This document shows, in pieces, positions 46,525-58,730 of a stretch of 64,000 bases of DNA (position 1 is the first letter of the stretch; each line of letters starts with the position of its first letter). Source of the stretch: Stomorhina lunata (taxonomy: Eukaryota > Arthropoda > Insecta > Diptera > Rhiniidae); contig OW121740.1 in NCBI GenBank assembly GCA_933228675.1, positions 130,355,799 to 130,419,798 of the forward strand, given 5' to 3'. The position numbers and the translations under genes were made by a program. The notes under the pieces were generated by a model. It was given only the letters and a program-made list of their open reading frames with translations, did not search any database and was not told where the DNA came from.

Positions 46525-49500
46525 TTTGACATAGAGTTTTTATAAAAAATTTTCAATATACAATTTTTTTATAGGAAATTTTCGATACAAAATTTTTTAT
46601 TAGAAAATTTTCGGTACAAAATTTTTTACTGAAAATTTTCGATATAAAATTTTTTGTAGAAAAATTTCGGTATAAAATTTTTTAATAGAGAATTTTTGAT
46701 ATAAAATTTTTTAATAGGAAAATTTTCGGTATAAAATTTTTTAATAAAGAATTTTCGGTGTAAAATTTTTTAATAGAAAATTTTCGGAATAAAATTTTTT
46801 AACAGAAAATTTTCAGAGTAAACACCGAAAATTTTAAGTATAAACAATTTCAAAATAAAATTTTTCAATATAAAATTTTTTGATACAAAATTTTTTATAG
46901 AAAATTTTGATACAAAAGTTTTATATGAAAATTTTCTATAGAAAATTTTAGATATAAAATTTTTTATAGAAAATTTTTCATAGAAAATTTTAGGATAAAA
47001 TTTTTTATAGAAAATTTTCGGTATAAAATTTTATTAAGGAAAAATTTTCGATAGAAATTTAATTTTAGAAAATTTTCTATAGAAAATTTTTGATATACAA
47101 TTTTTTATTGAAAATTTTCAATATAAAATTTTTAATTGAAAATTTTCAATACAAAATCTTTTATAGATAACTTTCAATATAAAATTTTTAATAGAAAATT
47201 GTTGCTATAAAATGTTTTATAAAAAAATTTTTATTGAAAATTTTCAATACAAAATTTTTGATAGAAAATTTTTAATATAAAATTTGATATAGAAAATTTT
47301 CAATATAAAAGTTAAATTTTTAATAGAATATTTTCGATACAAACAATTTTTTTTTTAAGTTTTCGATATAAAATTTTTTATAGGAAATTTCGATATGAAA
47401 TTTTTTATATATCCAATTAAAATTTTTTATAACAAATTTTTAATATAAACCATTTCTTGTAGAAAGTTTTCAATATAAAAATTTAATATAAAATGTTTTA
47501 TAGAAAATTTTGAATATAAATTTTTTTTATAGAAAATTTTCAATATCAAATATTTAAAAGAAAATTTTCGATATAAAATTTTTATAGAAAAATTTTTCGA
47601 TATAAATTTTTTAAGAACAAATTTTCGATATTAATTTTATTGCAGACAAATTTTTGATTAAAATTTTATTATAGAAAATTTTGATATAAAATTTTTTATA
47701 AAATATTTTAATATAAATTTTTTTATAAAAAATTTTAATATAAAATTTTTTATAAAAAATTTTCGGTGCAAAATTTTTTATATAAAATTTTCGGTACAAA
47801 ATTTTTTATAGAAAATTTTCGGTACCAAATTTTTTATATAAAATTTTCGGTACAAAATTTTTTATAGAAAATTTTCGGTACAAAATTTTTTATAGAACAT
47901 TTTCGGTACCAAATTTTTTGTAGAAAATTTTCGGTACCAAATTTTTAATAGAAAATTTTCGGTACAAATTTTTTTATAGAAAATTTTCGGTACAAAATTT
48001 TTTATAGAAAATTTTCGGTACAAAATTTTTTATAGAAAATTTTCGGTACAAAATTTTTTATAGAAAATTTTCGGTACAAAATTTTTTATAGAAAATTTTC
48101 GGTACAAAATTTTTTATAGAAAATTTTCGGTACAAAATTTTTTATAGAAAATTTTCGGTACAAAATTTTTTATAGAAAATTTTCGGTACAAATTTTTTTA
48201 TAGAAAATTTTCGATGTAAAATTTTTTATAGAAAATTTTCGATGTAAAATTTTTTATAGAAAATTTTCGATGTAAAATTTTTTATAGAAAATTTTCGATG
48301 TAAAATTTTTTATAGAAATTTTTCGATGTAAAATTTTTTATAGTAAATTTTCTTTACAAAATTTTTTATAGAAAATTTTCGGTACAAAATTTTTTATAGA
48401 AAAATTTCGGTACAAAATTTTTTATAGAAAATTTTCGGTACAAATTTTTTTATAGAAAATTTTCGATGTAAAATTTTTTATAGAAAATTTTCGGTGTAAA
48501 ATTTTATTAAAGAAAAATTTTCGATTGAAACTTTATTCTAGGAAATTTTCGACATAAAACATTTTTTTATAGAAAATTATTGTTATAAAATTTTTTATAG
48601 AAGATTTTCGATATAAAATTTTTTATAGAAAGTTTTCAATACAAAATTATAAAGAGTTTTCAATATAAAATTTTGTATGGAAAATTTTCGATACACAATT
48701 TTTTATAGAAAATTTTTATTACAAATTTTTTTAAGGAAAATTTTCAATACAAAATTTTTTATAGAAAAATTTCGATATGAAATTTTGTTTAGAAAATCTT
48801 TTATAGAAAATTTTTGATATAAAACATTTTATAGACAAGTTTTGATATAAAATTTTTTATAGAAAATTTTCGATATAAAATTTTTTAATAGAATAGTTTC
48901 CATAAAAATTTTTTATAGAAAATTTTGTAATAGAAAATTTTGTAATAGAAAATTTTGTAATAGAAAATTTTTGATATACAAATTTTTAATAGAAAATTAT
49001 CGATATAAAATTCTTGTATAGAACATTTTAGATTTAAGATTTTTGTATAGAAAATTTTCTATATAATTTTTTTTATAAACAATTTTCAATACCAATTTTT
49101 TTGAGAAAATTTTCAATATAATTTTTTTTTTAGAAAATTTTCGAAATACAAAATATGTGTAATAAAAAATTTTGATATAAAATTTCGTGTAGAAAATTTT
49201 TGATATAAAATTTTGTAAAAAAAAATTTTTGATATAAAATTTTGCAAAAGAAAATTTTTGATAAAATTTTGATGTAAAATTTTGTAATAGAAAATTTTCG
49301 ATGTAAAATTTTGTAAAAGAAAATTTTTGATAAAGAATTTTTAAAAGAAAATTTTTGATATTAAAATTTTTAATAGAAAAATTTTTATATAATATTTTTG
49401 AAAGAAAATTTTTAATATAACATTTTTTATAGAAAATTTTCAATAAAAAATTTTTTATAGAAAATTTTCAATATAAAATTTTTTATAGAAAATTTCGATA

Positions 49501-49640
49501 CACAATTGTTTATAGAACATTTTCGATATAAATTTTTTTATAGAAAATTTTCAATATATAATTTTTTATAGAAAATTTTTAATATAAAATTTTTTTATAA
49601 AAAATTTGCTACATTAAGTTTTTTTTAGAAAAGTTTTTGG
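46525..49640 (+). repeat. Tandem array K, 28-bp monomer with GGTAC linker
   Basis: The core at about 47780-48480 has roughly 25 nearly identical 28-bp monomers: AAAATTTTTTATAGAAAATT followed by TTCGGTAC. Subtypes with CGATGT (48200-48340) and CGATAT or CAATAT (flanks) lie in blocks. Because 28 is not a multiple of three, long low-complexity frames (148 codons at 48997-49443 and 62 at 47611-47799, minus strand) arise by frame rotation and are not genes. Confidence 0.95.
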
Positions 49641-50999
49641 TATGTTCATGTTCCGCTTCTTAAGTGGCTTTAGTTTTATCTTATGGTAATTATACTAAAT
49701 CTTTCCTGTGCAAATTTTTATAATTTTGATTTAAAAAAATGGTTGTCCTTTTCTTTAATAGTTTAAAAATTGAAATTGTTTTTCGTTAAATTAAATTAAT
49801 TTAAATGTTTTATGCTTATAAATTTATTTGAGTCCCCTAAATCCTTAATTCCTTAAATACCAAAACTTTATTTGAAAGTTAATAAGAAGTTTCCAAACTC
49901 TTTTTTATTCGTGAATAAAATAACAAGAATAAACAAATTTTACACAATCTGTTTATTGTTGACAAAAGCCAAAAATTGCTAAGATAACAAAATTTGAAAC
50001 AAAAAAAAAAAAAAAAAAAAATTGCCAAATCTGGCCATCAACACAAAATTTCGAAAATATTCACAGTCAAACAATAAAGAACAAATACAGTCATTGTGTC
50101 TTTGCAAGCAAATAATACAAGGACACTAAGACCTATAATGACGGTGTTAAACGGAACATTAAAAAAATCAAAATTTCCATTTGAAAAGAGCTATGTATAT
50201 AATAAGAAACGAATTGATATTGTCACTCAATTTGAAAAAAAAATCTATAATATTTCATTCCAAATTACCCCATAGCAAGCCGGAACCCCTGTGTGTGCCA
50301 TAGATATACCTTACATCAGTAAAAAATATATTGACACACCAAAAGCTTAACAAATAACAATCAAGTGATTCACAGTAAATAAAAAAAAGAAAAACAAAAT
50401 TCTTGTATACTCACTACAACAAAATATCGGAGATAAAGTAATAAAAATCGACCTTAAATACCCAACACAAGCATAAAAATCATAAAAATTGGCTTAAACT
50501 AAATAAAGTTGAACTTTAAGGTAGAAAAAAGGCAAAAACAGAGCACATAATTGCAAGTGCTATAAAAAAGGCTCTAAAGCTGCCAACAGCAACAAACAAC
50601 AGTTTTATGGATCTTATAGGCCAATTGTGTGTTATTTTAGTCTAGGGAAAACAGACAACAGAAAAAGCTAAAACTTATGTTAAATTCAGCTGACATAAAT
50701 TTAATCAAGAAAAAAAAAATAAGAAAGAAAAATTATATTAACAATTTCATGTTACATTGACTTTAATACACCTCAAATTACATTCTCAAGAAAAATAGTC
50801 ATATTCAGAGGCAGTCAGTAAAGGAAGGACTTCTTTAAAAGAGATCTACAAAAATTAACAATTTTTCTTATAAAAATATCTTTGACAAACACTATGACAT
50901 AGACTAAGCCGTAGACGATGACATAGATCAAAACATATACGGAGACGTAAACTAAGACACAGACTAAGGTATAAACTAAGACATAGACTAAGAAAATTT
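49641..50999. other. Non-coding A-rich spacer
   Basis: A-rich sequence with a long poly-A run near 50002-50022. Around 50886-50995 the phrase GACATAGACTAAG and variants recur about every 14-18 bp, a small decayed minisatellite. No gene is supported. Confidence 0.55.
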
Positions 51000-51860
51000 T
51001 TCCCTAAAAAAATTTTAATACAAAAATTCTTTATAGAAAATTATTAATGTTTAGAAATTTTTTTTACTATTAAGAAACTTTGTATAGAAAATTTGTTATT
51101 ATTAAGAAATTTTCTATAGAAAATTTTTTATTATTAAGAAATTTTCTATAGAAAATTTTTTATTATTAAGAAATTTTCTATAGAAAATTTTTTATTATTA
51201 AGAAATTTTCTAAAGAAAATTTTTTATTATTAAGAAATTTTCTATAGAAAATTTTTTATTATTAAGAAATTTTCTATAGAAAATTTTTTATTATTAAGAA
51301 ATTTTCTATAGAAAATTTTTTATTATTAAGAAATTTTCTATAGAAAATTTTTTATTATTAAAAAATTTTCTATAGAAAATTTTTTATTATTAAGAAATTT
51401 TCTATAGAAAATTTTTTATTATTAAGAAATTTTCTATAGAAAATTTTTTATTATTAAGAAATTTTCTATAGAAAATTTTTTATTATTAAGAAATTTTCTA
51501 TAGAAAATTTTTTATTATTAAGAAATTTTCTATAGAAAATTTTTTATTATTAAGAAATTTTCTATAGAAAATTTTTTATTATTAAGAAATTTTCTATAGA
51601 AAATTTTTTATTATTAAGAAATTTTCTATAGAAAATTTTTTATTATTAAGAAATTTTCTATAGAAAATTTTTTATTATTAAGAAATTTTTTATAGAAAAT
51701 TTTTTATTATTAAGAAATTTTCTATAGAAAATTTTTTATTTTTAAGAAATTTTTTATAGAATTTTTTTTATTAAGAAATTTCCTATAGAATATTTTTTGT
51801 TATTAAGAAATTTTCTATAGAAAATTTTTTGCTATTAAGAAATTTTCTATAGCTAATTTT
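51000..51860 (+). repeat. Tandem array L, homogeneous part: 32-bp monomer with TTATTAAG linker
   Basis: About 22 near-identical monomers of AAATTTTCTATAGAAAATTT plus the linker TTTATTATTAAG. It shares the CTATAG palindrome with arrays B, D, M and N but has its own linker. Confidence 0.95.
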
Positions 51861-54425
51861 TTGTTATTGAGAAAATTTCTGAAGAACATTTTTAGTTATA
51901 AAGAATAAAACTTTTCTAAAGAAGAATTTACATTGCGAAAATGTTTATAACAAAAAATTTTCTTTAGAAAAATTTTATATAGAAAAATTTTAATAACGTA
52001 AAATTTTCTATAGAAAAATTTTTATAACAAAAAATTTTCTATAAAAAAATTTTTATAACGAAAAATTTTCTATAGAAAAATTTTTATAATGAAAAATTTT
52101 CTATAGAAAAATTTTTACAACAAAAAAATTTCTATAGTAAAACTTTTAAAACGAAGTATTTTCTATAATAAAATTTTAAAACGAAAAATTTTTTACGGAA
52201 AAATTTTAATAACAAAATATTTTCTATAGAGAAATTTTTATAACGAAATATTTTCTATAGAGAAATTTTGATAACGAAGTATTTTCTGTAGAAAAATTTT
52301 TATGTCGAAAAATTTCTATAGAAAATTTTTATAACTAAAAATTTTCTATAGCAAAATATTTATTACGAAAAATTTTCTATAGAAACATTTGTTTTACGAA
52401 AAATTTTCTGTAGAAAAAATTTTTTAATGAACAATTTTCTATAGATTTTTTGTTATCAAAAATAAAAATCTTGTGTAGTAAATTTTTTGTTATAGAGAAA
52501 TTTTCTATACAGAAAAATTTTCTTAATAAAAAATTTTCTATAGAAAAATTTTAAATATTTCTATAGCAGAATTTTTATAATAAGAAATTTTCAATAACAA
52601 ATTTTATAAAAATTTTTATAACGAATAATTTTCTACAGAAAAATTTTTAAAGCGAAAAATTTTCTATAGAAAAATTTTTATAACGAAAAAGTTTCTATAA
52701 AAAATTTTTGTTACGAAAAAATTTTTATAAGAAAAATTTTTTTGAACGGAAAATTTTCTTTACAAAATTTTTTTTATTGAAAAATTTTTTAAAGCAAAAA
52801 TTTTATATTGAAAAATATTCTACAGAATCATTTTTATAACGAAAAATTTTCTACGGAAAAATTTTTATAACAAAAAATTTTCTATGGAAAAATTTTTATT
52901 ACGAAAAATTTTCCATAAAAAAATTTTTATTACGAAAAATTTTCTAAAGAAAAATTTTTTTAACGAACAATTTTCAATATATTTTTTGTTATAAAAAAAT
53001 CTTGTGTAGAAAATGTTTCGTTATAGAGAAATTTTCTATATAGAAAAATTTTCTTTAGAAAAATTTACAAAAATTTCTTTAGTAAGAAATTTTCAATAGC
53101 AAAATTTTTATAATGAAACATTTTCTATAGAAAAACTTTTATAACGAAAAATTGTCTATAGAAAAATTTTTATTACGAAAAATTTTCTAAAGAAAACTTT
53201 TTATTACAAAAAATTTTCTATCGAAAATTTTTTATTACGAAAAATTTTCTATAGAAAATTTTCTTTAACGAATAATTTTTAATAGATTTTTTGTTATAAA
53301 AAAATTTTGTCTAGACAATTTTTCGTTATAGAGAAATTTTCTTTAGAAAAATTTAAAAAATTTCTTTAGTAAGAAATTTTCAATAGCAAAATTTTTATAA
53401 TGAACATTTTCTATAGAAAAATGTTTATAACGAAAAATTTTCTATAGAAATTTTTTTTTACAAAAATATTTCTATAGAAACGTTTTTTTAACGGAAAATT
53501 TTCTTTAGAAAAATTTTTTTTGAAGAAAAATTTTTTATAGAACAAATTTTATAACGAAAAATTTTGTATAGAAAAGTTTTTATATCAAAAAATTTTCTTC
53601 AGAAAATTTTTTATAACGAAAAATTTTCTATAGACAAATTTTTGTTATGAAAAGTTTTCCATAGAAAAGTTTTCTAACGGACAATTTTCTATAAAAACGT
53701 TTTTTTTTAACGGAAAATTTTCTTTAGAAAAATTTTTATATGAAAAATTTTCTATGAAAAATTTTCTATAAAAATTTGTATATGAAACATTTTCTATAAA
53801 AACGTTTTTATAACGAAAAATTTTTTATAGAAAATTTTTCATATACAAATTTTTTATAAAAAATTTTTTAAATAAAAAGTTTTTATAGAAAATGTTTCAT
53901 ATAAAAATTTTTCATATACAAATTTTTATAGACAATTTTTCATATAAAAATTTTTATAGTCAATTTTTCATATAAACATTTTTATAGAAAATTTTTCATT
54001 CAAAAATTTTTCATATAAAAATTTTAATAGAAAATTTTTCATATAAAATTTTCCATATAAAAATTTTTTGTAGAAAATTTTTCATATAAAAATTTTTTAT
54101 TGTAATTTTTTCATATAAAAATTTTTTAAAGAAAATTTTTCATATAAAAATTTTTTTAGAAAATATTTCATATAAAAACTTTTATAGAAAATTTTTCATA
54201 TAAAAATTTTTATAGAAAATTTTTCATATAAAAATTTTTATAGAAAATTTTTCATATAAAAACTTTATAGAAAATTTTGTATATAAAATTTTTCATGTAA
54301 AATTTTTTATAGAAAATTTTTCATATAAAATTTTTTGAAGAAAGTTTTTCATATAAAAGTTTTTTATAGAAAATTTTTCATATTAAAGTTTTTTTCAAAC
54401 AAAATTTAATATAAAATTTTTTTGT
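51861..54425. repeat. Tandem array L, degenerate part
   Basis: Diverged monomers with linker ATAACG up to about 53820, then monomers with CATATAAA to 54425. A marker block (TTTTTTGTTAT, then CTTGTGTAG, then GTTATAGAGAAATTTTCT) occurs near 52446, 52983 and 53287, showing block duplications of about 531 and 304 bp. Confidence 0.9.
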
Positions 54426-55494
54426 GTTATTCAAACATTTCGAGCTCTGCTCATTTGTTCTCACATAAAATTAAATCTAGTGCAAATTCTACAATAACCA
54501 TAATTCTGCAAAAGAAAAAAAATATCTAAAACCTAAAAAAAAACAAGAAAACAAATATGTAAGCAAAATATAATAATGCTTTAAGGGAATTCAAGAAATC
54601 AGAGTCATTGGATTTTATGAGACATTTTTCCATTGCGAATTCCATAGATCAAATGGAATACAAAGAAAGAACCTCAACACAAACAAAAAATCCATTGTCA
54701 TGTTATTGTTGTTACTTTAATTTAAAACTTGAATTATTTAATATTCATTTGAGGTTCATACTTACAAGAATTTTTGTATTTAGAACCTTTTTTTTTTTTT
54801 TGATTCGAAATGTCTTCATACTTGTGTCTTGCACTGTATGCATTCCCTCACTCATTCACTTATTCAGTTACTCATGTCAGTGTCGATATGAATATTAACG
54901 ATTTTTATTTTATTTCTTCTTTATGTCTTTTTGTTTATAAGAAGTTGTTGGGGTTTTTTTTTTATTTTTCTGGCTTTAAGCTAAAAATGCACTTATTTTA
55001 TTTCTTTTATTTAATTCTTTTTTCATTTCTTTTAAACTGGTTTGTGAGATACGCACTCAATTTGGTCTGAACAGTAAAAATAAATAAATTAATTTTTCAA
55101 TGTTTTTCTTTGTAAAGAAAAGAACCCAGTTTGTTCGACCAGAGGCTCTATATTTTGGAGACCTTCTTAGGAGCTTTTAAGAAAGAATGACAAATGTCAC
55201 CTAAAAATTTGGTAGTTAGTAAAACAAAAGTTACTGCCTTAATATCATTATTGACACTTTCAACATTTGGTTGCCATATTGCAATATGTATTCTTTGGTG
55301 AACCCCAAATTTTTTTACATTAAAGTTAAACTCTTTTTTTATGTATTATTGTCTCTGGTCGGCGCAAGGAGAACAGAACAAAAAATTGGCGGCAGAGTTG
55401 CCTTTTTTTATACTTTTAACTAAAATAGGTATTTTTTTTCAATTTGTAGTTGTAACCTTTTAAAAAGAATAAGTTTTCTACTCCATTTTTTTAT
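54426..55494. other. Non-coding spacer
   Basis: AT-rich. Overlapping frames of 96 and 86 codons (54608-55070) are rich in Phe, Leu and Tyr because of T tracts, and no domain is recognisable. I do not call a gene. Confidence 0.5.
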
Positions 55495-56950
55495 ATTTTT
55501 ATCAAACATTTTTCTATAGAAAATTTTTTTTATCAAAAATTTTATAGAAAAATTTTTTTGTCAAAAATTTTTCTATAGAAAAATTTCTGACAAAAAAATT
55601 TTTCTATAGAAACGTTTTTTTGTCAAAAATTTTTCTATAGAAAAATTTTTTTGTCAGAAATTTTTCTATAGAAAAATTTTTTTGTCAGAAATTTTTCTAT
55701 AGAAAAATTTTTTTGTCAGAAATTTTTCTATAGAAAAATTTTTTTGTCAAAAATTTTTCTATAGAAAATTTTTTTTGCCAAAAATTTTTCTATAGAAAAT
55801 TTTTTTTTTTTTTATAGAAACTTTTGCTGTAAAAAATTTTTATATCAAAAATTTTTTTATCAAAAAATTTTTTATAGAAAATTTGTTTATCAAAAGTTTT
55901 TTTTTATAGAAAATTTTTTCACAAAAAATTTTCTATAGAAAAATTTGTTTATCAAAAATTTTATAGAAAAAAATTTTTCTATAGAAAAATTTTTTTGTCA
56001 AAAATTTTTCTATAGAAAAATTTTTTTGTCAGAAATTTTTCTATAGAAAAATTTTTTTGTCAGAAATTTTTCTATAGAAAAATTTTTTTGTCAGAAATTT
56101 TTCTATAGAAAAATTTTTTTGTCAGAAATTTTTCTATAGAAAAATTTTTTTGTCAGAAATTTTTCTATAGAAAAATTTTTTTGTCAGAAATTTTTCTATA
56201 AAAAAATTTTTTGTCAGAAATTTTTCTATAGAAAAATTTTTTTGTCAAAAATTTTTTTATAGAAAAATTTTTTTTGTCAAAAATTTTTCTATAGAAAAAT
56301 TTTTTTGTCATAAATTTTTGTCAAAAATTTTCTATTAAAAAATTGTTGATAAAAATATTTTCTATAGAAAAGTTTTTCATAAAAAAAATATTCTATAGAA
56401 AAATTTTTGTGAGAAAATTTTCTATAAAAAAACTTTTGATAAACAAATTTTCTATAAAAAATGTTTTGATAAATAGTTTTTCTATAGAAAATTTTTTTAT
56501 CAATTTTTTTTCTATAGGTAATTTTTTTTATAGAAACTTTTGCTGTAAAAAATTTTTATATCAAAAATTTTTTTATCAAAAAATTTTTTATAGAAAAATT
56601 TCTAACAAAAATTTTTCTATAGAAAATTTTTTTTATCAACAATTTATTAATAGAAAATTTTTAACAAAAATTTTTCTATATGAACATATTTTTTATCAAA
56701 AATTTTTCTATAGAAAATTTTTTCATAAAAAATTTTTCTATAGAAAATTTTTTTTATCAAAAATTTTTCTGTAGGAAATATTTTTATCAAAAATTTTTCT
56801 ATACAAAATTTTTTCATCAAAAATTTTTCTATAGAAAATTTTTTTACAAATTTGTTTATTAATAGTTTTTCTATAGAAAATTTTCTCACAAAATTTTTCG
56901 ACAGAAAATTTTTAATTAAAAGGTTTATCAAAAATTTTGGGACATCAAAC
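55495..56950 (+). repeat. Tandem array M, 31-bp monomer with GTCAG linker
   Basis: Monomers of TTTTTCTATAGAAAAATTTT plus GTCAG or GTCAA linkers, most regular at 55610-55780 and 55980-56310. A marker stretch with ATAGAAACTTTTGCTGT lies at 55814 and again at 56530, 716 bp (about 23 monomers) later. The 143-codon plus frame at 56343-56774 and the 101-codon minus frame opposite it are low-complexity reads of the repeat. Confidence 0.95.
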
Positions 56951-57265
56951 ATTTAATTAAAAAGTTTAACTAAAAGTAACACTAAGATCCCATTGTAATA
57001 AATAGTTTTTTGATAAAAACAAAAAATGTTGGTGGGAAACCTTTTCTCGACGCGTTTCGATGGTTGTTTAGGCCACCTCATCAGAATGACTATCCCTAAT
57101 TCTAGACAGAGCGAAAACCACACATTATGTCTTATATTGAGGGACAGAATAAATACGAATTATTATTGTGTCCAACAAATATCAACATAAAGCGAAGATT
57201 ATCATCTGAACAGAAACACACAAACTTTTTTTCAGTTTTATCATTTCTTTATTTCCCGTACTTTT
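56951..57265. mobile_element. Non-array insertion carrying the hammerhead, possible Penelope-like terminal fragment
   Basis: A block of about 300 bp of normal-complexity DNA interrupts array M and contains the ribozyme motif. Its boundaries are inferred from where array monomers stop and resume. Confidence 0.5.
57030..57100 (-). ncRNA. Hammerhead ribozyme motif, Penelope-like-element type
   Basis: On the minus strand the catalytic core is complete. CTGATGA (57084-57078) is followed by a 5-bp stem II, GGTGG/CCATC (57077-57073 with 57063-57059, one G-U pair), closing a 9-nt loop, then GAAA (57058-57055) and CGCGTC. The GTC at 57051-57049 fits the NUH cleavage triplet, giving cleavage between 57049 and 57048. 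Stem III is only the self-complementary ACGCGT, as in Penelope-like retroelement hammerheads, which are thought to act as dimers. Stem I would pair GGGA (57096-57093) with TCCC (57037-57034) across an internal loop, with weak pairs next to the core. The stem I match is the uncertain part. No Penelope reverse transcriptase or GIY-YIG endonuclease is visible nearby, so it is probably a fragment. Confidence 0.75.
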
Positions 57266-57500
57266 TTTATCAACAATTTTTCTATGGAAAATTTTTTAAC
57301 AAAAATTTTTCTATAGAAAATATTTTGATTAAAATTTTTTCTATAGAAATTTTTTTCATCAAAAATTTTTCTATAGAAGATTTGAAAATTTTTTGCTAAA
57401 AATATTTTTATCGAAAAATTTTCTATAAAACATAATTTTTATAGAACAATTTTCCAAAGAAAAATATTTTTATTAAAAACTTTTCTATAAAAAAATTTTG
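57266..57500 (+). repeat. Tandem array M, right remnant
   Basis: Degenerate monomers of the same type (TATCAAAAATTTTTCTATAG-like) resume after the insertion and fade out by about 57500. Confidence 0.85.
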
Positions 57501-58730
57501 GGATCGAAAATATCTAAAAAAATATAAAAATCTAAAATTGTTTAATATTTTAATTTATTTCTGTTTTGAAAAGTTTTCCCAATATTTACAAAAATATTCC
57601 CAATGTTTACAGAAAAAATAGTGTCGTGGCAACAATGTTCGAGATTATATTTTTTTGTTTTTTCGAACCATCTATTTTGTTGCTATAAATTGGATTTTGA
57701 TTTGTTTCTCGAATATTTTGTTTTTGTCTTTTCTTCAACCAAGCAGCAAAAACAGACTTTGCTATCATCCAAATTCCAACCGAATGATTTTAATACTCAT
57801 TTTCACGAGTTATATTAATGATCGTGATATTTACGAATATTTAAAAAAATTCATCGGCTACTGGTGGTATGGACTGCCAAAGTAAGAATTCGCCTGGAAT
57901 TAAAAATTTTTACTAAAATTTGGGATTTTCTAAGAGGTTGTCCTAGTTTGTTTACCATATCATAAAATCTGATGAATTTTTTTAAATTTCTGTATAAAAT
58001 TTTCTAGATATTGACCTCAGACCTTGTTTGTTAATTGATATTGTGAAGTTGATCTTGAATATTTTTAAGGATTTGAATATTTCCAAAGTTATGGTTTCAT
58101 TTGAATATATAGTATAAAAATATAAGTAGCTTCTGTTGATGAAACCCCAATTTGACCAGTCTGCCACAGCTCAATTATCCTCTTGTATTTCGCTGATTTC
58201 AACTTAACTAACAAAGAACTTTAAGCTCTTTTATGGGTCTTTGCTGCTTTCCGTATGTACGATATTTTCTTGATATATACGAGTATGTATGTATATGTGA
58301 TATCCACATTGTGGATTCATGCATGCGGTAGTAAAAATAATTCCATGGAAACTGGTTTTTGGTTGGCTGCTAATCTTTAATGGAAATATTTATTTTAACT
58401 GTGAGTGGTGGTTATGTGAATATATATATATACCCAGCAGGTCAAAAAATGTTAATCTTAGCCACTAGAGGGAGACTATAGCTTTCCTTAAGATAACTAT
58501 GATTTGATTCTTGGCTATATACAATTTTCACTTAACTTCCCCTTATAACAAACTAATTTTTTGACAAACACTTATTTAATCATTATTCTAGACCAAGGTT
58601 GACCATTATTTGCGTGGCCGGAGAATATCAACAATTTACATTAAACAACAAAACTTTTTCTTTACTCGTTCTCTAAAAAACTTAAACAAAAATCTTATAT
58701 TCTTAAACGAGCAATAATTGTATGTATTTA
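57501..58730. other. Non-coding spacer
   Basis: AT-rich. Overlapping frames of 71 and 76 codons near 57603-57885 and a 61-codon minus frame at 57982-58167 show no domain. A short (TA)n run lies near 58420-58431. Confidence 0.5.

Noticed and set aside
48997..49443. 148-codon minus-strand frame rich in Lys, Ile, Phe, Tyr and Asn
   Set aside because: It is frame rotation through the degenerate 28-bp monomers of array K. The peptide repeats the DNA period and has no domain.
56343..56952. 143-codon plus and 101-codon minus frames of similar composition
   Set aside because: They are opposite-strand reads of the near-palindromic array M, which explains why both strands look alike and open.
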